64,000 bases of DNA, from NCBI GenBank assembly GCA_900708905.1, contig CAADRB010000015.1, positions 231,444 through 295,443 on the forward strand. Direction: 5' to 3'. The position numbers and the translations under genes were made by a program. Shown one piece after another: positions 39,401 to 50,255 of the stretch; position 1 is the first letter of the stretch; each line of letters begins with the position of its first letter. The DNA comes from Hymenolepis diminuta. Its lineage: Eukaryota > Platyhelminthes > Cestoda > Cyclophyllidea > Hymenolepididae. A model generated the notes under the pieces. The model was given only the letters and a program-made list of their open reading frames with translations. It had not been told where the DNA came from and did not search any database.

Positions 39401-42400
39401 ATCTTCATTGTACGTCCACTTTGGTCCTTGGTTGGAATTTAATTAGTCATTCTAATCAAACCGATTGTATGACATTGAACTCAGAGCACTAATTGCTCAA
39501 ACCTTTCATTTAATGAAATTACAAGTATAATAAGGCATGTAGCTGAATTTTAGTTCTACACATCCCTTTAACAGACATCCTTTCGCAAGTAGTGTAAACA
39601 CACTCTCTTCATATCGCACTGTACTCGAAGCTGTTTATGCATATGACCTGAACGCGGTATGGATACCAATGTAGACAGATCTTGACAAGTTGACAGATGG
39701 AGGCGGATATGAATTTGGTTTAAATGAATAATATAAATAATGGCAATACTCACAAAATCTTGCCTTATTATTATTCTTCTGCATCCTCTTATTTTGACTA
39801 ACATTGTCAAAATGCTATCCCTACATATGTATCTATATAATAGACATATTTTGCTATTAAATGCATTTAGCAGAGATATTTAAATAAATCATTATAGTAA
39901 TTCGTCGTAAACGAATTCTGACAAGCCTCTTTTTGATTAAAAATTGCTTCGAAATATTTATTAAGATAGTAATAATCAACTAGCCAATTAGCTCTGAACA
40001 GTGTGAACATGAACTTTCTCTCGAGAATCTTGAGATCAAATTCAGAAGCTTGAATATTATGCGAGAAAGGAGAGACCAACATACAGTTTTATTTTGTTGT
40101 GTTATACCCCTGCCGATTTGTTTTGAATGGCATTGTCAATAATATCCCGGCAAATTTTTCTACCAATTATAAACTTTTACCGATAGTTCTCATTCAAGCA
40201 AGTAAAGAATAAATAACTTCATATTGATGTATTTTGCAGTTCATGGAAAAGTTCCATTTGCTTAGCACAACTTTTAGTAACTATCAGAAGAGTCAATTCT
40301 AGTGAGATCCGTATTGCCTAAATGGTCTTGGCTAGTTGATCTATACTGTTTGAAGAGACAAATCTATTGCTTTGTGGTTAATTTGTTAAATGAGCTCCTG
40401 CCAATTTGTCTTTCTATTTTCGACTGAAAGAAGACTTGGTGCTTAAGGATACTGATATTTCTGAAGATATTTGTTTAGTAATTTGAAACATCTCTAAAAT
40501 GCCAAATATTAACAGATGTTAATATACTTCACAAATAAATATTTGTATATTTGTGATGTTAATCTGATTCTTAGTAATACGATCTATGAACTCTTGCGCA
40601 ATTCCCAATACTCTTTTCGCATATTTCGATGAACATTTTTGGTTTAGATGAGACTGAGATGATTAATTGCGAATGAGACGGCTTGAGACAATAAACATAC
40701 ATGGGACTAATCTTGGTGAGACGCAATCGTCACGTTCGAAACACATATCCTATTAGTACTATCTCATTCACAAAATCTAATTAATTCAAAGAACTTTAAG
40801 ATAAAAGTAAATTATAAAATTAAAATAGAGAAATTAGGTATAAATACCTATATTTATCTATTTGTGTGAAATTGATTATTTTTACCGCTTTAGTTTGTTT
40901 TAAAAAACATTGCGCGAAATCTCCTAAAATAGTGTTCGTTTTATTGTCGTTTCCTTTTAGCAGTATCATTATCCTGCTGACAGGTAATGACTGTTTCATC
41001 ATAATTTCCTCCCCAGTATTCTCAATAACTAGCAGCGGGTCAAAAACTTAATGGCCACCAAAGTAACATGTTTGATTTTCCGACTTTATTATTTAATGTT
41101 ACATTTGTTTTAATCAAGTGAGAATAAGGCGCTAAATATTCAGATCTTCGCCTTAGGAACAACACAATCAAGTAGATATTAGTTTTTTTAAGAGGATAAG
41201 TAATCCAACGTGGAACTTATCGCCAACTCCCAAAACGGGCTAGACAATGTATAGAAATTGGTGACACGGTCTTTTTGTGGTTAAGTGAATCACAAAACAA
41301 CTAAGTTCCCATGATTTGGCTCCCAAAATTTGACGAAAAAAAGTATTCACCTTGATGCAAGGAACAGTCAATTGGCAACACAGGCCAGATTGGTTCTTCA
41401 TGTAATGTTCAATGAGGGACTGGACACTGGAGAAGGGTAGTTGACGAGAAATAAAGAAGCGATGGATCTCAGGGTTCGTCCTAGAAGGTCGGGAACGAAT
41501 CCGATAGTGTTTTACCACGTCACCATCCCGAACTAAATATAGAAGGAATGACTAAAGTAATCAAATAAATAGTACAAGTGGCAACTAAGAGGTTGTATAA
41601 ACAGACAGCTCAAAATCGTATATTTGATAAAGACCCCTATATTGACTAAATAAAGTAAAACCCGGATCACGTACTAAAGCCAAATCCAAGTCTAATTTTA
41701 ATTGAATGAAATAGAAAAATATATCGAAATTCTAAGAGGAAATTTAGGGAAGGGAAATTAAAACCAATTTACCTTGTGACAGCTTGGTTAACTCTTTAAA
41801 ATACAATAACATTTTTAAAAAATATTATTTTTAATTTAAGCTAAAGGGAGCACCATAGGCTCCCATTTATAAAATTAAAGGAAAATCTACCTGTAGGTTC
41901 TCATGCAAACAGGGCGAGAGTAAGTTGCGATGAATATTTCTAAACAAGATAATCCTAATTCTCTTGATGAGCTTAGACATTGACAAGGGCAGTGACACAT
42001 TTTGTGGGATATTCATTTTAAAAAAATTTTCTTGAAAGTGTATAAGTTAAACTTTCAATGAAAAAATTTAATTTCAGACCAAACTCAATATGGTTTCCCA
42101 TGTTCTAACATCCTACACTTCAGAAAGAACTATGATAGTCCTATAAATAAATAAAAAATCGTTTCAATGTCGCCAATTTTTGAGAGCACTTTCCCATCGG
42201 GTTATCTTTTACTCGAAAAAACATCGACGTAAATGTGATGACGGTTTTGAGATATCAAATACTAAGATGGTTTAGAAAGCTGGTTTCTTATATCATAAAT
42301 TCCCATCTGTTAAACGAATGAATCAAATAGCCTTTCTTTTACTAAATTTTAAACCTACGTAAAAGAAGGATCTTGTAAGCATGTTATTTCAGGTACAGAG

Positions 42401-45400
42401 AAATCTAACTGTGAAAATCAGTAAAATAGCCATTTATACATCGTGTGACTGGTTTAGTCCAATACGTTAACCTATAGCCTATTAGGTTGGCATACAGAAA
42501 ATAATCCATGATAGTCGAAATTAAATGATCCACTATTGATAAAATACTGAAATATGTTATTATAACGCTATTCCCTTTCGAAAGGTAATAACTTACTGAA
42601 TTAAAGGGATTCTACAGGGTAACATGTATTTCAAACCGATTTCATTCAAGGTAAATTTAGATATTTTTAAAACTTCCTCTCATCTTGGTACTCAATTGAC
42701 TTCATGGAGGAAAAGAATTTATAATAAAAAAAAACAAGAAAACAAAAAAATTTACACACTTCCGTAATTCTCTTTTAATCAACTGAGTCAGTAAAAATAT
42801 TCAGAAGCATTAAGAGAGGAAATTTCCAAAAACTTTGAAGAAATTCGAGAGGAATTTAGACTATGAGACCCTCTAATTGTAAGAATAAATGCGTAATTGG
42901 GTTTAACGATACTGGCAACTCTTCGATATTTCCGCGTACTTCAAATATTTTACAGCATTCAATTCCCTTATCCTAAATAGGGTTCAGAGGTATAAAACCC
43001 TTCCACATTGATAAAAAAAACACGAATTTTGATCAACTTCGCCTTAATTCAGTGCAGAGAAAGAGCTTAAACTTTCCAATAGAAACTGGTTGACCTCAAG
43101 TAGCAATATGATCCACAATTCGGATTCACATGACCAGCCCTTATTAGATAAACTAATTCTACAAATCGATTATCCGAATTAGGTGTTTTGTGCTGTTCGA
43201 GGAACATTCAACCTATAACCCAACTCAACAATTTAAGAACTAGAAGTGCTGAAAACTAAGAAAAGAACCGACCTAAACATTTTCTTCACAGAAAATTAAC
43301 TTATCACAAAAAGATCTTAAGGTAACTTGCGGTTATTTAACAGTGAATTGCAAATAGACCAGGAAAAGAAATAATATTCTTGCATCTTAAGAGAGATCAC
43401 TGTAACACAGCTGCAATGAACTCCAATGACTGCAAGTAAAATAATTCCAAAGCTTAAAAAGACGGGAGTGAATAGAACATCATCTACAAGAATTCCATCC
43501 TCAGTATTAAGGATGGAATTTACTTTCAAGACGATATCGTCATTTCAGGCAAAAAGGGATAAAGAGCCTAAATAAATACTCGAAAATAAGGAGGAAATAC
43601 AACCATAAGTTCACCATTATGAACCAGATAGTGCTTAAGAAAAATTCTCAAATTCTATAAACACTCTCCATTTAAAATTTTCATTTCTATAAATCAACTT
43701 CTTTCACCTTCTTATTTTTGTGGAAAGGTTGGGATGATTTGGCCAAAGGGAAACGAAATTTCTATTTCAACACTATTAGGTCCAGAAAAAATTGTTTTTT
43801 TTGCAACTTTCTCAAAAGGGCCTTTGAAGAGTATCGTATTGAGTTTTATGTTATCATTATGGATGACATCTGACATATGAAGCTTTGACCACATCCGTCT
43901 TTTATAAAACTAAAAGAATCCTAAAATAGCGTAATTAAAGGCCTTGGTGATTGTTACGCTTGAGGAACAGTGATCCCGTCGATAGCGCAAAGGCATTGGT
44001 TTCGTTTCTACAACCACACAGCCTCACACTTCCCTGTTTTTTTAATCGATTTCGCTTGAAGTAGGAATTTGAGCTTTTAGAAGCACTTAATAAATTGTAT
44101 AGAAATTGGAAAATTATCTGTACGTACCTGTAGAGAAAAGTCCCCAATTCTAATTAACCTAGATTAACATCAACTAAATGCCGTGCATCTTCCAATTCAG
44201 ATGTTGGGCACAAGCTTAAATCTCGGAGTGGTCAAATAAATGAAAACGGATTTAGTAATTAAGCGCCAACTTGCGTGGCTTAAAGAACCTTGAAATATAT
44301 TTAGTCTTTTCGTGATTTCAATGTCAGTAAGCAAAAAAGATATTTTCTAAACATGCAACTATACTATGGTCACGCTAAGGCGTCGTCCTGATAGTGAAAA
44401 GAAAATCAAGCCTGAAGTGAATTAATGAACCCATTTTAAATGAACACCGGAACACAAAGGGTTGTATAGAGAGCACGATGGAAATGCCGAGGAAAGTGGG
44501 TGTTCAACACTCTGTAAGTTGATTGGTCAATCCGATTATCTTGAAGAGATGTAATTGGTTGAGAAATCGTGATGGGATTTTCGCTAAAGTAAATGAAATG
44601 GGGAGAAAAGTGGCAAATACCGCCTTTGAGCTAACTCTGCCAATTGCCTAGAATTCAATTTTGGTTTAATTAACTGTAATTAGGCATTTCATATAAATTG
44701 GAGAAAATGTAGGAATTTAAACTCAATTGCAAATTAATTCAAAATACAGAATTAAATGTCGTTTTCTTTTTAACTTAAGGAATGCATTAAACAGCATAAT
44801 GCCATTTAAAATGTAGTCGTTTTAAGAGACATTTATATAAATTCGACACTTTTTAGTAAAATATTATAAAACCGCCGAATTTTGAATGCAACAATAAATT
44901 TAATTTAAATCGCTCACCTGATAATGAAAATTCTCCACTTCTAGATTCGCTGACTCGAACTAGGAATGAACCATGACCGTTGCCAGGCATCATCAAACAA
45001 TTCTCCGCTTCTAAACGACGCATATCTCCAAAGTGCCACCTGGAAGTAAATAAAAAATTTTCCTTTGAACACATTTTAATTATTGACTTTGTGTATTTTA
45101 TTGAAAGAATTCTATCTGTAGTAGAAAAATGACACTGGTTCTCTAATATGCACCAATGACGTAGCAATCAGGTACGTTAAAATTGGTCAACAGAAGAATA
45201 GCGGAAAAAATGTCATCAACGGAGATCAAGCATAAAAAACTACTGTTAAAATCAAGAAATTATTCTATTTGCTAGATTCTCTAATATGATCTTTCAACTA
45301 ACTGACAATTACCACTTAAAAGTGTATTAGTTGAACAGCTACCAATGTTACATTGATTGCAGGGTAATTGAAGACACTGAGATTTTTGAATCTTTATTAA

Positions 45401-46854
45401 GCTTACTTTATTTGGTATGGTATTTAGGAAGACCTTCCTTTATTTCATAGGTCGAGGTATTCGAGCCTATAGAGTTTATTTTCATTCAAATTTACAAGCA
45501 AAAAAGCCTAACAGTCCCTGATATCTTAATTGATAAAGAGGGGAGTTGTACTTAATGCTAATCCTACAAAGGTAAATGTTCAACACGTTTTCAACACTGG
45601 GGAAATTACTTATTAAGAGGAATAGCTTGTTCAATATTTAGTCGTAAGTAGAGACATAGGATTTCAGTGATTAATAGATATATTCAAAAATGGTACAGAG
45701 AATACCAAATTTATTTGATTTTATGTATAGATAGAATATCGAAAATAGGTGAAATTTCATACTCAACAGACTTCTGAAAAAGCCGTAAATGAACAGAGTT
45801 TCTAATTGTTATCAGACAATAACAAAACCATGGAAAATGGACATTGGTAGAAACAGCGGTTCAAAATTTCCATTTTGTCTTTATGGAATGTCTACATTTG
45901 ATATGAAGAAAAATATTAGTTTTATAAAATAAATGAAAGAGACTCTTTAGAACAGAAGGATCAAGATCACAGTATGAAAGACGTACTCATTTGACTCAAG
46001 ACTCGTAACGGGAGCTAGGTAGTTGAACGGCACATATCCGACCTTTCCCGTAACGGCACACTTGGCATACCACCAGTAACCTTGAGATCGATCAATAATG
46101 TAGAAATGTTGGCCCTTCAGCATGGAGAGGTCATCTTCGACCCGAGCCGTGTAATCATGAAGGGCAACATATTTTTGACTCTTTCGACGATAAGTGTCTG
46201 CGCTAGATTGATGAAAAGACATGGAAGATGGTGGAAGAGGTAGTGAAGAATCTGGGAATGGTCTAATGAGAGGAATAGGGCGAACTGGGGGAGCCGGTTG
46301 ATTCACAACACCACCAGATAAATTATTGGCAACTGAAGTTTTGGCTGCTGGAGGCTGAGTGATTGTCTGAGACAGCGTTGATTGTGAAACAGGATTAGTC
46401 GTATAAGGCGGAACTCGATTTGGTCGAGAAGCATAAGTAGAAGTACCATAGGCATCTTTTTGAAAAGATTGGGAATTACTAACAGGAGGATCATATACTC
46501 TTTGTTTCTAAAAGAGCATATAATATATAGAGAAAAAAATTCACAATTCTAAGGTCTAAAATAAATAAGCAAATAGCCTGACCGAAAATTCTTTCTTTAA
46601 ACTATGTTGAGATAATAAATGATCTAAAGACATACATTATGTGCCATGCAAGTGTAGCAAGAGTAGCTACTATTCATTAAAATAATTATACAAAAATGAT
46701 ATTGTTTGAAAACAATTATTACATTTCTAGGAGGTTTAGAGCGAGAATTCGCAGACTGTGGCACGCCATTTCCCATTTTAGAACGCCTAGGTACCATAAA
46801 AGACCGCGGGACAATCATGTCAGCCGAAGATTGTACACTTGATTGGTTACCCAT
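17997..46854 (-). CDS. SRC: Src-family non-receptor tyrosine kinase, seven exons over 29 kb
   Basis: Membrane-associated cytoplasmic tyrosine kinase that phosphorylates protein tyrosines downstream of receptors and adhesion. Minus-strand exons are 46854-46723, 46507-45987, 45039-44918, 41532-41351, 35272-35104, 22804-22464 and 18470-17997, giving 646 residues. Order: MGNQSS myristoylation signal; proline-rich unique region to about 150; SH3 (about 155-210, [25 protein letters not shown]); SH2 (219-317, [13 protein letters not shown] with Arg246); linker; kinase (about 336-600). Visible kinase residues: glycine loop GKGQFGEV, Lys371, Glu386, gatekeeper Thr415, HRDLAARN with Asp463, DFG Asp481, activation-loop Tyr493, APE 507-509. 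HRDLAARN rather than HRDLRAAN, with the domain order, points to the Frk/Src42A branch. It is about 110 residues longer than human SRC because of the unique region and the tail. The candidate inhibitory tail tyrosine is Tyr605 in RPAYRD. Family assignment is near certain; exact orthology is not. Confidence 0.93.
19015..19206 (-). repeat. tRNA-derived SINE-like element, copy 1
   Basis: Read on the minus strand, 19206 to about 19142 looks like a tRNA head: a box A-like segment (GGCGGAGCATTGAT) and a box B-like segment (GAGTTCGATCTCC). A tRNA-unrelated body follows to about 19015, ending in CTACTTTCTACCCAAAG. The body and head both resemble the element at 39011-39190. Alignment was by eye; the ends are approximate. 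Confidence 0.55.
20653..20704 (-). repeat. Possible third tRNA-like repeat head
   Basis: The minus strand reads GGGCATTAGCAGTC, then TTTGCCAG, then GTTCAATCCCC, which is box B-like at the expected spacing. Similarity to copies 1 and 2 outside the head is weak. Confidence 0.25.
22464..22804 (-). CDS. SRC: Src exon 6, catalytic core (residues 376-489)
   Basis: Begins [18 protein letters not shown] with the alpha-C glutamate (Glu386), contains the hinge [11 protein letters not shown], the catalytic loop VHRDLAARN and DFGLAR. Acceptor CTGTTTTGCAG; donor CAG|GTGGGT, phase 0. Confidence 0.95.
28741..28905 (+). repeat. Unnamed interspersed repeat, copy 1
   Basis: Begins TGTTCAGGAATGTGCCAAG, then TTATCGGTATACTATA, and ends near GTTTAAATAATCTG. 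The same order of blocks appears in the same orientation at 38519-38658. Differences in the best block are mainly transitions. Confidence 0.6.
29207..29668 (-). other. 153-codon ORF inside Src intron 5, unrecognised
   Basis: The longest uninterrupted frame outside the recognised genes, from TAG at 29207 up to an ATG at 29668. Composition is that of AT-rich sequence (many Phe, Leu, Ile, Lys, Tyr) and no motif is visible. Probably chance or a relic; reported because of its length and its orientation with the host gene. Confidence 0.2.
35104..35272 (-). CDS. SRC: Src exon 5, SH2-kinase linker and glycine loop (residues 320-375)
   Basis: Linker [20 protein letters not shown], then the ATP-binding loop [11 protein letters not shown] and the invariant lysine in LVAVKTLRA (Lys371). 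Acceptor CCCTTTTAG; donor GCTA|GTAAGT, phase 1. Read-through would give a false peptide after Ala375. Confidence 0.92.
38519..38658 (+). repeat. Unnamed interspersed repeat, copy 2
   Basis: TGTTCAAGAACGTGTCAAG, then TCATCGGCATACTATA, ending near AATTTAAATAATGCAG. It is a direct-orientation relative of 28741-28905, about 9.8 kb away in the neighbouring intron. Confidence 0.6.
39011..39190 (-). repeat. tRNA-derived SINE-like element, copy 2 (tRNA-Cys-like head)
   Basis: On the minus strand it starts TTGGCGCAGTGGTTAATATA (box A-like), then GTCTGCAAAATCAGAGGTCA, where CTGCAAA matches the anticodon loop of tRNA-Cys(GCA), then a degraded box B TGCGTTCCTC. The body continues to a CTCTCTACCCAAGAG segment shared with copy 1. 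It is not a functional tRNA: the acceptor stem and box B are degraded and a non-tRNA body follows. Confidence 0.6.
40515..40563. repeat. Small hairpin flanked by 9-bp direct repeats
   Basis: CACAAATA at 40530-40537 pairs with TATTTGTG at 40548-40555 over a 10-base loop. GATGTTAAT occurs at 40515-40523 and 40555-40563. It could be a relic of a small insertion or an AT-rich coincidence. Confidence 0.35.
41351..41532 (-). CDS. SRC: Src exon 4, SH2 second half (residues 259-319)
   Basis: Restores the phase 1 codon and encodes [14 protein letters not shown] through [13 protein letters not shown] and [19 protein letters not shown] matches the SH2 beta-D strand VKHYKIR of Src. Acceptor ATATTTAG; donor AAG|GTGAAT, phase 0. 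Confidence 0.9.
41533..44917 (-). other. Src intron 3, 3.4 kb
   Basis: AT-rich, no recognised exon, repeat or RNA gene. It splits the SH2 domain. Confidence 0.7.
44918..45039 (-). CDS. SRC: Src exon 3, SH2 first half (residues 218-258)
   Basis: Starts with the last base of the split Glu codon and continues [16 protein letters not shown], then [16 protein letters not shown]. Arg246 of FLVR is the phosphotyrosine-binding arginine. Acceptor TTACTTCCAG; donor TCAG|GTGAGC, phase 1. Confidence 0.92.
45040..45986 (-). other. Src intron 2, 947 nt
   Basis: Separates the SH3 and SH2 exons (phase 2). Nothing else is recognised in it. Confidence 0.8.
45987..46507 (-). CDS. SRC: Src exon 2, unique region and SH3 (residues 45-218)
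   Basis: About 110 residues of Ser/Thr/Gln/Pro-rich unique sequence, then the SH3 domain. The stretch [15 protein letters not shown] (115-129) contains a PxxPxR ligand motif about 35 residues before the SH3. SH3 landmarks: ALHDYTA (usual motif ALYDY, here with His), WW of GYWWYAK, and YVPFNYL. Acceptor CTTTTAG; donor GA|GTACGT, phase 2. Confidence 0.9.
46723..46854 (-). CDS. SRC: Src exon 1, N-terminal anchor (residues 1-44)
   Basis: [10 protein letters not shown] fits the N-myristoylation consensus: Gly2, and Ser at positions 5 and 6. No Cys lies near the N-terminus for palmitoylation, but basic residues follow (PRR, SK, SRSK), as in Src itself. Ends PPRN with donor AAT|GTAATA, phase 0. A TAG lies directly before the ATG on the coding strand, compatible with a splice or trans-splice acceptor, although the pyrimidine tract is poor. 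Confidence 0.85.
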
Positions 46855-49800
46855 CTATTTTCATTAATTGTGGAGTTTCTGTTGTACACACGATTGGGAA
46901 AATAATGAAGCAGTCATAATCACCAACCAAATTAATTACGATGAAACACAAAGGCCCCGCCGGTAACTCTTTAAACATTATGTGGAACAAATAAACACAA
47001 CCGTTAAATCTTAAAAAATCTACAAGGTATTTAATATAAACCTAGTGGGTGTCAAAATTTATCATTTATACTTCATCTTCGAAGCGATCTACGTTTTACA
47101 GTGCTGATGTCGTTAAAATGGGGACTAGATTTAAAACGAAATCTAAGACCTACCAGAGATGCCAAATCAGTTTAGTTAAATTTGAAACCTTGTTCAAAAT
47201 GTGTAAGGAGTAGATAGTTTGATATGTTATCTATTTGTATCTATGTTAGAATTAATATGAGAAGAGACAATAAAAATGTAAAATGAAGGTCTAGGATAGA
47301 GGAAATCAAACATTAAAGTAGTATTTAAATCTTATAGAATATTATTTAAAATTTTTCGACAATTTTGAATAAAAATTTCGGTGTTTTTCCTTATCGGCCG
47401 GTCACCTATTGCTCACCCCTTTAATACTTTGATGGTATTTGACCAATAATAATTAAATAAAGAAATACTCCCGAATGAAAAATCTTCTTAGTATACTTAG
47501 CTATTCTAATCCAAAGTTCTATAACTCATTCGTACAATAGCATAAAATACCATGTTATCACTGTTTAATTAGAAACCTACATACAAATATAGAACTAAAT
47601 CCAAAATTTTGGCTTACGATGCGAATAACAATGCCGGCAACTTTCGTAATTTTACAATTAAATAATAAACTCCTCGTTAATTGCTATTTCTTTACCAAGT
47701 TTAATTAATCCAATAAACTCATTAGCTTCCATACTTAAACTAGGCCAAATGGCTTTCTATTAAACAGTACAGTAACCTTGATACGCACAATATACCACCA
47801 TAATAATAATCCGCTGTGGTCTTTATTCATGTTTACGAACTTAAATAAAGTTATATTCTTTACTATCACTCAGATTTACTCTCTAAGGCATGACTGGGAG
47901 TAAATTTTTTCAATATTTCTCTGATCTTGTTACCTTTAATTGTCCTTTCAATTAGGAAATGTTAAAATATTTATACTATTCCAATTAAAGTCTGTGCATG
48001 TGCGTAATACTTTTACTCTGATCAATAGTTCTTTATCTCTATTGTCGAATCTTCTTTTCTCCAGATGGATAATTTCACGCATTTGATCAATTTTGATAGA
48101 ATAATATTCAGTACATGTCAAGCGATTTGAAACGATTTGTCACTGACAAGAGCTTTCCGCAACAGATAATATAGATAAGAACATTTAAATCGATACGCTA
48201 CGAAAACATCTAAGATTAGACATAATTGAATATTTACAAAAAAAATATTTTGCATTTAATGTAGATATTTCGAGCGATATATTGGGACAGCTTTCCCGGC
48301 TATCTCTGACATTTTTTTAACTACAAGAGCTAGGTCAAATTTTCTTTCCATATGGTCTCGGTTTCATGTCATATTCCATCAATTTAGTGTTCTTTACAGT
48401 AATAAAACGGTAAAAACTTAAAGCACTTACTGTTTTGATCATCTGAATTCACATTTACGATCTCTAAATTATTATTTATGGTAAAGTTCGTAAATTTTTG
48501 AGCTCAATATATTGCTATTCGTGCTATTATGAGAAGTTTTTAAACTGGAAAAGGAAACAGACATAATTCTTATTTATTCTCTACGTTATTCCGTCATATA
48601 TTTAACTTGACCAAATTTATCAACTGGTAATTCGAGTCCTATGCATGCAATCGTAATGTATTTGAAGTTTATTAATGGAGATTACCTTATAAGTCTTCTC
48701 ATAAAACTGTGGCGAGTTATTTTGCACTTTTGTAAGATTTTATATAAAGTAATTTAAACCGAGCGGGTATACCGACAGAATACCTGCAATAAATAAAGTA
48801 GCATACAAATTCTTCACTCTTGAATATACTATTTTATCGGCAGGATAACTGCGTACGACTATGGTAATGTTTGTTTTTCGAGTTTTTTTTTCAAGAACTC
48901 ACCATTGTAAAGATGTACATTATGTATATTTCAGATCTGTAAAGTCAGAACAACAAGGGCTATAAAAACTCTTGTTCTTGCACCAGAGAAGCTGTTTTTA
49001 ATAAATACCCGGCCACAACTGTATCTGTTTACTTGCAATTAAAATCTCAAAAATTGAGATAATTTATAGCAGTTATTTGCATATTCAATGAGATTTTGGA
49101 AAAGTTCGTGATATATGATAATGACTTTAATAGCTTTATTCGTATTACAGCATATGTGAAAAACTTTTACAACAGAAATGCTATAAGAAAGCGTAATTTA
49201 CAAAAATGGAACAAGTGCAAAATTTCCCAGCTAATGTGATAATGGAAAACAAATGTAAAGGAGCCTCGTATTAATCCTGTTCAAAAACACATCCAACGCA
49301 ATGTAATTTATTGAATCAAATAGAAAATATTTTTAAAAAAAATAGGGCATATATTTTGTGAATAGTTATCAAAATATTTTTAATGTTAGAAATATGAAAT
49401 ACCGCAAAGTTCTGATGACTAAATTTCTATCAAAGAAATAAACTGTCACGGAGGGGTATTTTAAAAGAAATGAGCTATTAAACCTAGCAGAATCTTTAAA
49501 ATTAATAGCAGTCTGCAAAATCCTATTTAAGTAATTAGAATTTGATTTACTGAATTGTTTGCATATACCGATTTAATTGAGGCACATTTATTTGAAAGCG
49601 CGTAGTCGCGGATAATCCGAAAATTAACGGCCAAAATATTGAAGGTATATTTTCGGCCATTTACGTTTATAAAATTGCGAAATTTTTATAAAATTGTTTT
49701 ATAATGCCGAATTTTAGTAGGTTTGAATTATATGTACCCTTGGTAAATCTATGCTTAGTTAAGAAGTGATGCACCCTTCCTTTGTTCTTGAAGTGCCTGT

Positions 49801-49886
49801 TAAAGTTGTGATACGGCTGAATATGTAAACAATCTGATTATTTCAGTTGCAAGTAACTTGCATTCCTATTTGTTTTAGATCAAGAA
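46855..49886. promoter_or_regulatory. Divergent intergenic region between Src and PPP2R1A
   Basis: The two start codons face away from each other across 3.0 kb of AT-rich DNA, so both promoters and 5' UTRs should lie here. No TATA box, CpG island or other named element can be supported. On the plus strand two acceptor-like sites precede the PPP2R1A ATG (TGATTATTTCAG ending 49852 and TTTGTTTTAG ending 49878), suggesting a 5' UTR intron or spliced-leader addition. Confidence 0.45.
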
Positions 49887-50255
49887 ATGACGGAGTTGCA
49901 GCAGGAGGAGGAGAACCTCTTTCCTATCGCGATTCTCATAGACGAGTTGAAAAACGATGATGTTTCAACTCGTCTTGCTAGTTTTAAAAAGCTTTCCACA
50001 ATCGCACTGGCCCTGGAGCCTAAGCGTACTCGGGAGGAATTTATACCCTTCCTAACAGAATCTATTTTTGACGAAGACGAAATTCTCTGTGAACTTGCCG
50101 ATCAGTTGAGCAAGTTTGTTCCTCTTGTCGGTGGCCCAGAATACGCCGCCTGTCTCCTACCTCCGCTTGAAGGTCTCGCCTCCACAGAAGAGACTGTAGT
50201 CAGACAAAAAGCTGTGGAGACTCTCCGACTTCTCGCTGGAAGTTTCTCGGATGAG
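49887..50255 (+). CDS. PPP2R1A: PPP2R1A exon 1 (residues 1-123)
   Basis: Start ATG of [17 protein letters not shown]; covers roughly the first three HEAT repeats and ends GSFSDE. Donor GAG|GTAGTT, phase 0; the frame otherwise runs 10 codons into the intron before a stop. Confidence 0.93.

Larger units (their letters stand above)
35273..41350 (-). other. Src intron 4, 6.1 kb
   Basis: Contains repeat copies at 38519-38658 and 39011-39190, a short (TA)n run near 38132-38144 and a small hairpin at 40530-40555. At 36550-36960 the plus strand has overlapping 82-83 codon frames in a less AT-rich patch, with no recognisable protein. Confidence 0.65.

Noticed and set aside
46303..46494. 63-codon minus-strand ORF overlapping Src exon 2
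   Set aside because: It is another frame of the Src unique region; the true frame continues through the SH3 domain from acceptor 46507.
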